From: Ignavibacteriota bacterium | Lineage (GTDB): Bacteria; Bacteroidota; Ignavibacteria; Tepidaquicellales; OLB5 | Length of the DNA stretch: 64,000 nucleotides | Reading direction: 5' to 3' | Assembly (NCBI GenBank): GCA_003820375.1 | Contig: RPQH01000015.1 | Location: 1 to 64,000 of the forward strand | Shown here: positions 56,161-64,000 of the stretch, piece by piece | Layout: the number at the start of each line of letters is the position of its first letter | Numbering within the stretch: position 1 is the first letter of the stretch | Notes under the pieces: model-generated | What the model saw: only the letters and a program-made list of their open reading frames with translations | The model's database searches: none | What the model was told of the DNA's origin: nothing | Made by a program: the position numbers and the translations under genes

Positions 56161-56527
56161 TTTATTATATGTGTTCTGATTTATAAATTTACTTAAATTT
56201 TCTAATTAGGAATCCGCACTGTTTCTAAAGGTAAATAAATTACAGGAAAAAAAAGATATGAAAATATTACCCCTGAATTTTTAAGGACAGAAAGCAACAA
56301 ATGTATGAAAATGTTTAATTTTAATCAACGTAATAACATAATACCGCAATTCGAATTTATTAATTACAAATTTTTTAGGGTATCTCAAGTTTTCATAAGA
56401 AATAATGAAAAACGGTAAATCCGTTAAATACCCCTTTATTTTATAAAACATTTTATATTGCAATTTATGCATGATTTTTTTACCCCTTTAAAACAAGCAA
56501 AATTCGCTGCGTTTTTGTGCAAAAAGA

Positions 56528-56543
56528 TGTTTCACGTGAAACA
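56528..56543. promoter_or_regulatory. parS centromere site (ParB binding)
   Basis: The perfect 16-base palindrome TGTTTCACGTGAAACA matches the consensus parS site recognised by chromosomal ParB across bacteria. It lies in a gene-free AT-rich stretch. parS sites usually cluster in the origin-proximal part of a chromosome. parA/parB themselves are not in the window. Confidence 0.92.
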
Positions 56544-56855
56544 ATTGTCTTATCAAAAAATGATTTTTAAAACAAAAATATACATATGGGTAACAAGTTT
56601 TTAATTTCTATTTTACTTAACTTTTTTTGAAAAATGACATATTTATTGCGAAATTATGCGTTAATCAGCAAATAATTTTCCGCTTAAATCACGTTAACTG
56701 AAATAATAAAAGCAGTTAAGGGCGGTTTTCGAAATACGTTAAATATTTTGAATGTATAAAAATATAATGTTTATATGACGGATTTAAACCGGGTTAAATT
56801 GTAAATGGATTATGTTATGATTACGGAAATTTATTGAAGCTTACTCGTTTTATTG

Positions 56856-57081
56856 AGAAGATTACTCGTACTACGACTACCGGAGAAAGATTGATGATTT
56901 ATTAATAACGAATGATTTAAAATAGTACAGGTCGTAGGACGAGTGAATGACCGGAGAATCTTTCATCCATTGCAAAAACTCATCTGACGACCTGTGTTCT
57001 ATTCAGTAAGTACAAAAGAGCATTTTGTTTCTTATTAATTCTGTTAGTCGTCAGATGAGCAAATTGGAGAAGATTACTCGT
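56856..57081. repeat. Direct and inverted repeats around 56.9-57.1 kb
   Basis: GAGAAGATTACTCGT is found at 56856-56870 and 57067-57081. CTCATCTGACGAC (56979-56991) is inverted at 57047-57059, and ACAGGTCG (56927-56934) is inverted at 56988-56995. The set looks like a decayed or composite small element. Confidence 0.7.
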
Positions 57082-57119
57082 CAGACGACTTTAAAAAACG
57101 GATTGAGAATTAATATTAT

Positions 57120-57150
57120 GCCGTTGTTGGTGTTCTGCACCAACAACGGC
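57120..57150. repeat. Perfect 13-bp-stem hairpin
   Basis: GCCGTTGTTGGTG / CACCAACAACGGC with loop TTCTG. GTTGGTG..CACCAAC hairpins of this type are common dispersed elements in Bacteroidota-like genomes as I recall. It is not followed by a T run, so a terminator role is doubtful. Confidence 0.8.
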
Positions 57151-57216
57151 GGGAATGTTGAAATAATAAAGAGTAAAATTAAATATAATAGAGAAAGAAT
57201 AATAATAAGTAGAGGA

Positions 57217-57310
57217 CAAGGGGTGATTCGTCAATAAATGATGTGTATTGTGAATGAAAGAAAAATTAAAATATACCGAAAAATTTTTAATCCTGAAAAA
57301 TCACCCCTTG
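57217..57310. repeat. 12-bp perfect inverted repeat spanning 94 bp
   Basis: CAAGGGGTGATT (57217-57228) is exactly inverted at 57299-57310. It lies just after the stop side of the convergent T9SS gene at 57370 and might fold as a long stem at the transcript end. Confidence 0.65.
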
Positions 57311-57369
57311 CTTTATAATCCATGCAGAAGCAGGAATGCAAAGGATGATTATTCAGTGTAAATTACTTT

Positions 57370-59550
57370 TTATTTTATTAATGCCATTCTTTTGGTTTCA
57401 TTGTACGATTCAGTTTTTAAAGTATAAAAATATACGCCGCTTGGATAATCACTCGCATTCCATTCAATCTCATAAGTGCCGGGTTTTAATTGTTCATTAA
57501 CGAGTGTGGTTATTTCTCTTCCTATTACATCATAAATCTTCAGTGTAACTGTCCCCTCATTGCGAAGGAGGGGATTGAGAGGTGGTCCTATCTCAAACTT
57601 TATTTTTGTTGATGGGTTGAAGGGATTGGGATAGTTTTGATTTAGATAGAATTTGATTGGTTTATTTTCAATATTGTTTTCAATTCCTACAAGACCGCCG
57701 CAATTTATTGTTTTTAACAATAAGCCGCGATTACCCATAATCCAACCGGTATCAATACTTTTAAAATATATAGAAAAGAGATCCTGGCTGGTTCTTTTAG
57801 GAAAATTAATCCAGTTAATACCGCTGTTAGTTGTGTATATTATTTTGCCTTTTGCTCCAACACTCCACCCGGTATTGTAATTAACAAATTTTATACAGTT
57901 TAAATATAGATTTTGCTGAGCATCGATTAACCAATTTTCACCACCGTTTGTTGTTTTTAATAATTGACCTGATGTGTATTCACTATTACATCCAACTATC
58001 CAGCCCTTTAATGAATCCACAAAAAAGACAGAACGGTTAATTTGCTGTGTTGGGCTTGCTTGTTCAAACCATGTTAAGCCATAATTCGTGCTTTTAAATA
58101 TTTTTCCATTTGAGCCAACTGCATATCCATTCTTACTATCCGGGAAATGAATTCCATAAAACTCTGTACTTGCTGTAACCAATACATCCGACCATGATAA
58201 ATTACCTACCGCTCTTTTTATAAAACCACCAAAAGAAGGATATTCTCTAAAACCAATACAGTATATTATATTATCGATGCCTGTCAAATAATTAAATTTT
58301 ATATAATCATAGATTAACTCAGACCAATTAATACCTCCATTTGTTGTTGAATAATAGGCTGCATTTATCATAGCATCACCCCCACCAACTATACATCCTG
58401 TACTGTTGTTAATAAAATGAATACATTTCAGAGAACTACCTCCAATACCGGAAGGATATTCCCAAGTATTACCGCCGTCTATTGACTTTATAATTTTATT
58501 ATTTGATATAAGCCATCCGGTTGCATCAGAATTGAAGCACATTGATAATAGAGATCCATCTTTCCCTTCAATTAATGAATACCAATTGAATCCGCTATTT
58601 GTTGTTTTATATATACCATTTTTCCCTATTCCTTGTAATGAAGCAAAACCGGTTTGATTATTGAAAAAATAAAAATTTCCCACTCGTATTTCGCTTATCA
58701 GTTGCCATGAAATTCCTGCATTAGTTGTCCTTTTAAGAAAAGAATAACCCCCTTGATACCCATGTAATGAATCGATGAACTGCATCTTTCGTACATAGCT
58801 GCCGCTGTCATTAAGTATCCAATTGTTTCCTTGATTTGTAGTCTTAAACAATATTGTATTAGTACCAATGAATCCTGTATTTTCAGAAACAAATTGGAGG
58901 TGAACGAAATATGAATTTGAATTATTTAACATTACATCCCAGTTATTTCCGGCGTTAGTTGTTTTTAATGCGATTCCCTTATCAAAAGAATCTGCACCGC
59001 CAATGAATCCTGTATTGGCATTAATAAAAAAAATTGAATAGATTTTTTTGATATTATTTATGTTTGTTGAAGTCCAGGTGATTCCATTGGTTGTAGTTTT
59101 GTACAATTTATTGTTATCGGCTCCGGCATAACCTGTTTTAGAATTTAAAAAATAAATTGAATATATATTACTGTTAAATTCTATATATTGCCAATTATTC
59201 CCAGAGTCTGGTGTTCGAAGTACATAACCTTTATTAGAATAGCCATATCCACATGCAAATCCCGTAACATCATTAACAAAAATAATCTTTGTAATATTTA
59301 TTGCATATAAATTTGTATCAGTGTTATGGAACCAGTTATTCCCGCCATTTGTGGTTTTAATAATAGTACCATAATTGCTTGCAAACCACCCTGTATTTTG
59401 GTTTATGAAATAACCCGAGTTGAACGACAAACCATTACTTTGCATATTCCAGTCATCATACCCGCCCAATAAATTTTCACAATTTAATTTATTTAAATAG
59501 ATAGTAGATAAAGATATGTAAAACAGTAAAATTAGGGTGGTTTTTTTCAT
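57370..59550 (-). CDS. Large T9SS cargo protein with YCF48-type repeats
   Basis: This 726-residue secreted protein has a signal peptide (about 1-23) and about 12-14 YCF48/Asp-box-like blades of the form (K/R)TTN(G/S)GxNW, enough for two seven-bladed propellers. Its C-terminal sorting domain (NYPNPFNPSTKIKFEI to KRMALIK) contains an extra segment GPPLNPLLRNEGT between its first and second strands (about 655-668), encoded by a palindromic repeat. The ligand is unknown. It is a single-gene unit next to the parS region. Confidence 0.88.
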   Translation of the reverse strand: MKKTTLILLFYISLSTIYLNKLNCENLLGGYDDWNMQSNGLSFNSGYFINQNTGWFASNYGTIIKTTNGGNNWFHNTDTNLYAINITKIIFVNDVTGFACGYGYSNKGYVLRTPDSGNNWQYIEFNSNIYSIYFLNSKTGYAGADNNKLYKTTTNGITWTSTNINNIKKIYSIFFINANTGFIGGADSFDKGIALKTTNAGNNWDVMLNNSNSYFVHLQFVSENTGFIGTNTILFKTTNQGNNWILNDSGSYVRKMQFIDSLHGYQGGYSFLKRTTNAGISWQLISEIRVGNFYFFNNQTGFASLQGIGKNGIYKTTNSGFNWYSLIEGKDGSLLSMCFNSDATGWLISNNKIIKSIDGGNTWEYPSGIGGSSLKCIHFINNSTGCIVGGGDAMINAAYYSTTNGGINWSELIYDYIKFNYLTGIDNIIYCIGFREYPSFGGFIKRAVGNLSWSDVLVTASTEFYGIHFPDSKNGYAVGSNGKIFKSTNYGLTWFEQASPTQQINRSVFFVDSLKGWIVGCNSEYTSGQLLKTTNGGENWLIDAQQNLYLNCIKFVNYNTGWSVGAKGKIIYTTNSGINWINFPKRTSQDLFSIYFKSIDTGWIMGNRGLLLKTINCGGLVGIENNIENKPIKFYLNQNYPNPFNPSTKIKFEIGPPLNPLLRNEGTVTLKIYDVIGREITTLVNEQLKPGTYEIEWNASDYPSGVYFYTLKTESYNETKRMALIK
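57553..57573. repeat. Palindromic repeat inside a coding region
   Basis: CCCCTCATT/AAGGAGGGG (loop GCG) lies inside the sorting-domain codons of the gene at 57370-59550 and encodes the extra PLLRNEG-like peptide. The CCCCTC..GAGGGG core matches the intergenic palindrome at 10827-10842. Confidence 0.75.
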
Positions 59551-59770
59551 ATTATTTATTTTATTCTAATATAAATTAATATTTATTTGGAGATTTAACT
59601 AATGCAAATTTCTTGTTATTATTTATTGATTTCAACAAAACTATTTTCGAAATGACGAATAAATTAAATTCAAAAAAGGTTATATTCTTTGATTTTTTAA
59701 AGGAATTAACGAATTTTAGGTGTCTGAATGCCGAAAAATATTACATTCATATTTCACATTTTTGATAGTA

Positions 59771-61243
59771 TTATTTTTCAATCAATAGCTTTTGAACTTC
59801 TTCCTTTAACCAATCTTTAAATGTAATTCTGCCTTCTTTGCTCAACTCAAAAGAAATATCCTCTAACTTGTTTTTTTTCTTTCCGCATTTGTATTGTATT
59901 AACAGCTCCATAATATCAACATATTTTTTATATATAAGCTTTTCTTCTTTATTTTTTAATTTATTATTCCTGATAAAAGCATTATATGCCTTAACCAAGC
60001 TTAAAGCTTCTTCAAAATAATTATTTATATAATAGATTTTTAACTTCAGGTTATAAAGGTCGTATTTAAAAATAAAATTCTCAAGGTCAATATCATTTAA
60101 ATAATCTAATGCTTTTAATGTATCTCCGTCAGCAATTTCTATTTGAGCCATTGAATAGTTATACATTTTATTCCTTATTGATGGTTCAAAGCAATCATTA
60201 TAATTATCAATAATATTTCTTACCCAATCGAATTTGCTTTGTTCAATTCCAAACATAATTACACCTCTGTAAAAATCTGGATTTAAATATTTTTCATATT
60301 TATTAATGTAATATTTGTTTATTAAAATATCATTGTATATACGGAATAAAATTTCAATTGTTTCAGGACTTCTTTTTACAGCAATGCAGTGATTTAAAAT
60401 ATTTACATAGTGGTCGAAAATTGCATCTTTATCCAGGTAATGTTTATTATTTTCAAAAAACAAACGGTAATCATTAAAAGCATTATAATCCTCCCTGTTT
60501 CTGAAAGTCTTATAATACAGGAAATTTATTTTATAATTTATAAAAGAAATTGTTTGCCTGTTAAAATCACATTTATTTAAAAATTCATCGACAGAATTTA
60601 AATAACTTTCAAATTTTGTAGTTTCTGTTTCAGCACCGTAATTCCTGTTATAAATATGTTTTCTTGTTTCATTATTTATTATTAAAACCACACCTGTTAT
60701 TATTGATTCAAAAGAAATAGAATTTAGCAGTTCAATTCTCTTTTGAATATTTTCTGTGTTCTTAATTATTTGAGTGTATATATCAAAATCCAGAAGCGCA
60801 ATATCATACTTCACTTTATCAAATGGCTGTTCAGCCCATAATTGATTATTATTAAAATAATCATCAAGTATTTTTTTCTTTTTTAAGAATAATTTATACT
60901 GTTTTCTTGTACATAAGGTATTCAGCAGTTCTATTTCAGCATCAATGTTCTTCGGATACAGGTTATCAACCTTCAAAAACTCTTCGCATTTATCAAGCAA
61001 TTCGGATAAGAGGTCTCTTATTGTAGAATCATGGTATGTTTTTCCCGGGTAAAGCTTTTCAAACAGGAATTTCTTAGTTAGCTTCTCATCTTGGAATGAC
61101 GGGTAAAATTTTTCCAGGATAGAAAATAAAGGATACAGCTTTTTATTGGTGACAAAATATTTGCTCTGGAGGAAATCAGAAAACTTTTTGAGTTCATCGG
61201 ATGTGAATGTCGATAATAAGGAAAATAAGTTATGCTTAAACAC
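59771..61243 (-). CDS. Conserved-looking protein of unknown function, 490 aa
   Basis: This 490-residue protein has no signal peptide or membrane helix and is largely helical, very rich in Lys, Asn, Tyr and Leu, with patterns like LFSILEKFYPSFQ and LLSELLDKCEEFL. The helices in its second half (about 270-470) are spaced like TPR or other helical repeats, but no repeat is clear. I do not recognise the family. The start is GTG at 61243. It is a single-gene unit, about 500 bases from meaB. Confidence 0.75.
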   Translation of the reverse strand: MFKHNLFSLLSTFTSDELKKFSDFLQSKYFVTNKKLYPLFSILEKFYPSFQDEKLTKKFLFEKLYPGKTYHDSTIRDLLSELLDKCEEFLKVDNLYPKNIDAEIELLNTLCTRKQYKLFLKKKKILDDYFNNNQLWAEQPFDKVKYDIALLDFDIYTQIIKNTENIQKRIELLNSISFESIITGVVLIINNETRKHIYNRNYGAETETTKFESYLNSVDEFLNKCDFNRQTISFINYKINFLYYKTFRNREDYNAFNDYRLFFENNKHYLDKDAIFDHYVNILNHCIAVKRSPETIEILFRIYNDILINKYYINKYEKYLNPDFYRGVIMFGIEQSKFDWVRNIIDNYNDCFEPSIRNKMYNYSMAQIEIADGDTLKALDYLNDIDLENFIFKYDLYNLKLKIYYINNYFEEALSLVKAYNAFIRNNKLKNKEEKLIYKKYVDIMELLIQYKCGKKKNKLEDISFELSKEGRITFKDWLKEEVQKLLIEK

Positions 61244-61604
61244 GATATTTTATATCAATTTTAAGATTAAACTATTGGAAAAATAGTTAATTCCTGGTAT
61301 AAATCATAGTCATTATTTCGCTTTCAATATAAAACATACCGACATATCAATTTAAGTTTTCTTTGGAATAATCTTCAATTAACTCACAAACATATACCGT
61401 TATCTTTTTATCACAAAAATATTATTATTAATAAATTCATTGTATTTTTAATTATGTCAGTGTTATTGTAATTTCGGATTAGTTAGGTTAGAAATAATCC
61501 TTATCATTTTAATTGACAAGGGGTACGAGGGAAATTACCGGCTTGGAGTTATTTATAAAATATAATCAATAATGGAAAATCATCCGTACTTATTACAGTG
61601 ACCC

Positions 61605-61633
61605 TCCCGAAGTCCGCTGACGCTTCTTCGGGA
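61605..61633. repeat. Dispersed palindromic repeat (second copy of the 10794 type)
   Basis: Stem TCCCGAAG/CTTCGGGA encloses loop TCCGCTGACGCTT. The loop shares TCCGCTnnCGCT with the element at 10794-10822, while the inner stem bases differ in a compensated way. Confidence 0.75.
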
Positions 61634-61673
61634 TCTTCGACTTGCCTATGTTCTATTGTACATCCACTATGGG

Positions 61674-61701
61674 CTTTCCCAAATAGAAATTTGGGAAAGA
61701 G
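61674..61701. repeat. Hairpin repeat, copy 1 (CTTTCCCAAAT type)
   Basis: Stem CTTTCCCAAAT/ATTTGGGAAAG with loop AGAA. A 27-base stretch (61675-61701) is repeated without change at 62864-62890. Confidence 0.85.
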
Positions 61702-61715
61702 GATGCTGGATACTT

Positions 61716-61767
61716 AACAAACTCTATACACTCTATACACTCAACACACTCTACAAACTCTCTACCT
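61716..61767. repeat. 10-bp-period tract overlapping the meaB stop
   Basis: Units such as ACTCTATACA, CTCTATACAC, TCAACACACT and CTACAAACTC follow in a 10-base rhythm. The tract includes the last codons of meaB (ESL, stop TAG at 61751-61753) and resembles 10901-10947. Confidence 0.7.
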
Positions 61768-62695
61768 TAAACAACTCTTCTACAAAATCATAGGGATTTG
61801 ACTGGCGGTTAATAATATCTTCTAAATTCTTTTCAAGCTCTTTTTTTCTTTCACTTGTCCAGAATTTATTTTCAAGCTTATTGTTAACCAGCTCGTTGAT
61901 TTGCTTGATTAAATTCTCTTTTCTTTTTTCGTGAAGCTTCCCGTTTTTTTCAAGGTAGGTTTTGTGCCGTTCAATTTCTTTATATAATTCATCTATTCCC
62001 TTGTTCTGCAATCCGACGGTCTTTACAACTTTTACATCCCAGTCATCCGTTTCCTTCATTTTTAAATGAAGCATTGTTTTAAGTGCGACGGAAAGTGCAT
62101 CAGCACCTTCCCTGTCGGATTTATTTATGACGAAAATATCTCCTATTTCCATCAGTCCTGCCTTCATTGTCTGCACAGCATCACCGGATTCCGGAACCAG
62201 CACAACAATTGTAGTATCTGCAGTTTGTGCAATATCAAGTTCCGATTGCCCCACTCCAACAGTTTCAATAATAATAAAATCTTTTCCCGATGCATCAAGA
62301 ATTTCGCATGCCTCCCTTGCCTTTCTTGAAAGCCCGCCGAGACTTCCCCTTGTTGCCATAGAGCGGATAAATACATCTGCATCAGTCCCTATTTCCTGCA
62401 TTCTAATCCTGTCACCCAGCAATGCACCACCGGTAAATGGACTTGAAGGGTCAACTGCAATTATTCCAACCTTGAAATTATTTTTCCTTAGAAGCTTTGT
62501 TAATACATTTGTGACTGTGCTTTTTCCTGCTCCGGGAGGACCTGTTATTCCTATTATATGAGCTCGCCCTGTATTTTTAAATAATGATTTAAGCAGTTGT
62601 GAAGAGCTTGGAGATTCGTTTTCAACGAGAGTTATTCCCCTTGCTACAGCTCTTTTACTTGATGATAATATTTCTGAAACGATGTTGTCTAACAA
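61751..62695 (-). CDS. meaB: Methylmalonyl-CoA mutase-associated GTPase MeaB (ArgK family)
   Basis: MeaB is a G-protein chaperone that protects and reloads adenosylcobalamin in methylmalonyl-CoA mutase. The 314-residue protein has Walker A GPPGAGKST (52-60), VDPSSPFTGGALLGDRIRM, DFIIIETVGVGQSE (switch region) and NKSDREGAD for guanine specificity. Its start is TTG at 62695; no in-frame ATG lies nearby. The last codons run into a repeat tract. The mutase genes are not in the window. Confidence 0.95.
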   Translation of the reverse strand: MLDNIVSEILSSSKRAVARGITLVENESPSSSQLLKSLFKNTGRAHIIGITGPPGAGKSTVTNVLTKLLRKNNFKVGIIAVDPSSPFTGGALLGDRIRMQEIGTDADVFIRSMATRGSLGGLSRKAREACEILDASGKDFIIIETVGVGQSELDIAQTADTTIVVLVPESGDAVQTMKAGLMEIGDIFVINKSDREGADALSVALKTMLHLKMKETDDWDVKVVKTVGLQNKGIDELYKEIERHKTYLEKNGKLHEKRKENLIKQINELVNNKLENKFWTSERKKELEKNLEDIINRQSNPYDFVEELFKVESL

Positions 62696-62735
62696 TATGA
62701 TTAATTTTGTTTTTGATATTTATGCCATACCACTT

Positions 62736-62829
62736 CTTACCAAATTTTCCTTAGATCCTTTGGACCATCTGGTAAGCCATACTACTCCTTACCAAATTTT
62801 CCTTAGATCCTTTGGACTATTTGGTAAGG
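62736..62829. repeat. Two tandem hairpin units, 52-bp period
   Basis: A 41-base core starting CTTACCAAATTTTCCTTAGA appears at 62736-62776 and 62788-62828. Each core folds on CTTACCAAAT/AT(C/T)TGGTAAG ends; the second copy pairs perfectly over 11 bases (62787-62797, 62819-62829) and the first has one mismatch. Confidence 0.85.
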
Positions 62830-62863
62830 GAATGACCGATGATTTACAATCCTCCGTTTAACA

Positions 62864-62890
62864 TTTCCCAAATAGAAATTTGGGAAAGAG
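62864..62890. repeat. Hairpin repeat, copy 2 (CTTTCCCAAAT type)
   Basis: Identical over 27 bases to 61675-61701. It lies 16 bases beyond the stop of the epimerase gene and could act as its mRNA 3' hairpin, although no T run follows on the minus strand. Confidence 0.85.
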
Positions 62891-62905
62891 AAAAGACCTT
62901 TCCCT

Positions 62906-63820
62906 TCAACCTTTGAAAAACTTCACTGTTTTTTCTATTCCTTCTTCCATAAAAACCTTTGGTTCCCATCCAAGCTCTCTCTTAATTTTTTCATAGCTTA
63001 ATACTGACCTTCTTTGTTCACCTTTCTTTTCCGGTCCGTGTTTTTCTTCGAAAGATGTTCCGGCAAATTCATTTAACTTGTTGAATATATAATTAACCGT
63101 AGTTTCTTTGGTTGTACCGATATTATATGTTTTTGGTTCGGTAGTTTTTAGTCCTGCAACATTAGCCCTTACTACATCTTCAACAAAAACATAATCCCGG
63201 GTTTGTTCACCGTCTCCGTTTATTAATGGCTGCTGCCCTTTTAATATTTTATCGGTAAAAATTGCAATAACACCGCACTCACCATGTGAGTTCTGCCTTG
63301 GTCCGTAAACATTGGCATAGCGGAATACGCAATAGTTCAAGCCATAAACATGGTTATAATAGAACAGGTATTTTTCAACAGAAAGCTTATTAATTCCATA
63401 CGGTGCATAAGGGCGGATTGGATGTTCCTCATCTGCAGGAAAATAATCATGCTCACCATATATCGCACCTCCTGTTGATGCAAAGATAAATTTCCCAATG
63501 TTATATTTTACTGCATTCTGCAATAAGTTTACCGAACCCATTACATTTACCTCAATATCAAACTTAGGGTTCTCAACCGATTTCCGCAGGTCTATTTGTG
63601 CTGCATGATGATTTATTACATCAATTTTATTTTCTTCAAATATTTTTGATATATTCTCATCACGTACATCCATTTCGTAAAACTTTGCCTTTGGATTTAT
63701 ATATTCTTTTACTCCTGTTGACATATTATCAACTATAATTACATTATGACCTTCTTTAATATAAGCATCGGCAATATTTGAGCCGATAAAACCAGCACCG
63801 CCTGTTACCAGAATATTCAC
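62906..63820 (-). CDS. NAD-dependent sugar epimerase (UDP-glucose 4-epimerase-like)
   Basis: This 304-residue extended SDR has TGGAGFIGSN (6-15) for NAD binding, S115/T116 in ASTGGAIYGE and the catalytic Y141-x3-K145 (YGINK). It probably inverts C4 of a nucleotide sugar such as UDP-glucose or UDP-glucuronate, used in surface polysaccharides. The start is GTG, which overlaps the purD stop by four bases (GTGA), showing coupled translation with purD. Confidence 0.92.
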   Translation of the reverse strand: MNILVTGGAGFIGSNIADAYIKEGHNVIIVDNMSTGVKEYINPKAKFYEMDVRDENISKIFEENKIDVINHHAAQIDLRKSVENPKFDIEVNVMGSVNLLQNAVKYNIGKFIFASTGGAIYGEHDYFPADEEHPIRPYAPYGINKLSVEKYLFYYNHVYGLNYCVFRYANVYGPRQNSHGECGVIAIFTDKILKGQQPLINGDGEQTRDYVFVEDVVRANVAGLKTTEPKTYNIGTTKETTVNYIFNKLNEFAGTSFEEKHGPEKKGEQRRSVLSYEKIKRELGWEPKVFMEEGIEKTVKFFKG

Positions 63821-64000
63821 TTAATTAATCCTTTCTGAGCTATATCTGTTCTGTAATATTTATTTTCGAAATTTATCAATGCAAGATTGCTGTATGCATT
63901 ATCAATTGCATATTTAAGATTATTATTTGAAACTCCTACAACATTCAGCACTCTTCCGCCTGATGATAATATTTTTCCGTTTTCGCATTTAGTACCTGCA
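63817..64000 (-). CDS. purD: Phosphoribosylamine-glycine ligase, C-terminal part (cut by window edge)
   Basis: The frame on the minus strand is open from the window edge to TGA at 63817-63819 and encodes about 60 residues. The segment SSGGRVLNVVGVSNNNLKYA and the end NKYYRTDIAQKGL fit the C-terminal ATP-grasp/C domain of PurD, which makes glycinamide ribonucleotide in purine synthesis. The N-terminal part lies beyond the window. It is coupled to the downstream epimerase by a four-base overlap. Confidence 0.85.
   Translation of the reverse strand, partial: AGTKCENGKILSSGGRVLNVVGVSNNNLKYAIDNAYSNLALINFENKYYRTDIAQKGLIK

Larger units (their letters stand above)
56161..57369. other. 1.2-kb gene-free stretch with parS and nested repeats
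   Basis: The left half (56161-56800) is very AT-rich and contains the parS palindrome at 56528-56543. The right half holds direct and inverted repeats (56856-57310) and a strong hairpin (57120-57150). I looked for DnaA boxes (TTATCCACA-like) and found no cluster, so this is probably not the origin itself. Short open frames (56281-56472 minus; 57025-57237 plus) run through repeats and are not supported. Confidence 0.7.
61244..61750. other. Gene-free stretch with dispersed palindromes
   Basis: The first 300 bases are AT-rich, with presumed promoter sequences for the gene at 61243. From 61605 it holds a TCCCGAAG hairpin, a CTTTCCCAAAT hairpin and a 10-base-period tract that runs into the meaB stop codon. 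No gene was found. Confidence 0.65.

Noticed and set aside
56281-56472. Minus-strand open frame of 63 codons beside parS
   Set aside because: AT-rich DNA gives such frames by chance; the product has no recognisable pattern and the start has no ribosome-binding site.
57025-57237. Plus-strand open frame of 70 codons
   Set aside because: It runs through the inverted repeats and the hairpin at 57120-57150, has no Shine-Dalgarno and no protein-like composition.
56161-57369. Possible replication origin next to parS
   Set aside because: No cluster of TTATCCACA-like DnaA boxes and no dnaA, dnaN or gidA nearby, so only the parS site is claimed.

Overview
This AT-rich window reads as a chromosome segment from a member of the Bacteroidota/Chlorobi superphylum, most likely an Ignavibacteria-type organism. 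The evidence is six secreted proteins that end in the type IX secretion (T9SS) type A sorting domain (NYPNPFNP ... KMxLxK), a PorV/PorQ-family protein, a GWxTD-domain protein, a SusC-like TonB receptor, LPS genes (kdsA, lptB) and otherwise ordinary housekeeping genes. I see no rRNA, tRNA, CRISPR array, transposase, phage module or recognisable defence system. About 49 protein genes are supported, two of them cut by the window edges (an unknown C-terminus at the left, purD at the right).

Layout. 0-8.6 kb: two small or unknown genes, a Wzx-like flippase, a tandem pair of secreted paralogues, then a leftward operon kdsA-glcD-thioesterase-Trm112-nadC and an outer-membrane barrel. 8.7-10 kb: a YCF48-repeat T9SS cargo protein. 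10-11.2 kb: a gene-free stretch full of inverted repeats. 11.2-14.2 kb: rodZ-ligA. 14.5-20 kb: a rightward six-gene run ygfZ-aldolase-small basic ORF-EamA-Gfo/Idh-cca. 20.2-26.4 kb: leftward xerD and a 7TM-HD phosphodiesterase, a small unknown gene, an APC permease and a zinc metallopeptidase. 26.5-34.6 kb: one tightly packed nine-gene leftward operon, ybbR-CPBP-pdxJ-cobB-tnaA-lptB-PIG-L-trkH-trkA, closed by a terminator that overlaps the trkA stop. 34.7-53 kb: a secretion and outer-membrane island with GWxTD, PorV-like, a 1154-residue secreted protein, the TonB receptor and four T9SS cargo proteins (three related Asp-box propellers and one subtilase), several of them followed by their own hairpin terminators. 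53.2-56.2 kb: an mlaE permease without visible partners, a tiny membrane protein, a barrel and an acyl-CoA dehydrogenase. 56.2-57.4 kb: a gene-free stretch with a perfect parS palindrome. 57.4-64 kb: a large YCF48 T9SS protein, a conserved unknown, meaB, a sugar epimerase and purD.

How the parts fit. The 34.7-53 kb island looks like a set of surface and secreted proteins served by T9SS; PorV-like proteins are known T9SS shuttle or attachment factors, but the core machinery is outside the window. The 20-35 kb part holds several proteins whose relatives belong to cyclic-di-AMP and potassium control (7TM-HD phosphodiesterase, YbbR/CdaR, TrkA/TrkH, APC permease with a USP-like tail), although the cyclase itself is not here. 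The parS site suggests the window lies in the origin-proximal part of the chromosome, but I found no DnaA-box cluster.

The most unusual material is non-coding: several families of short palindromic repeats recur between genes, and one appears to have inserted in frame inside the sorting domain of a T9SS cargo protein. I found no clearly new multi-gene system. The strongest leads are the repeat families, the in-frame repeat insertion, the 36-residue basic gene and the GWxTD/PorV/TonB-receptor locus.
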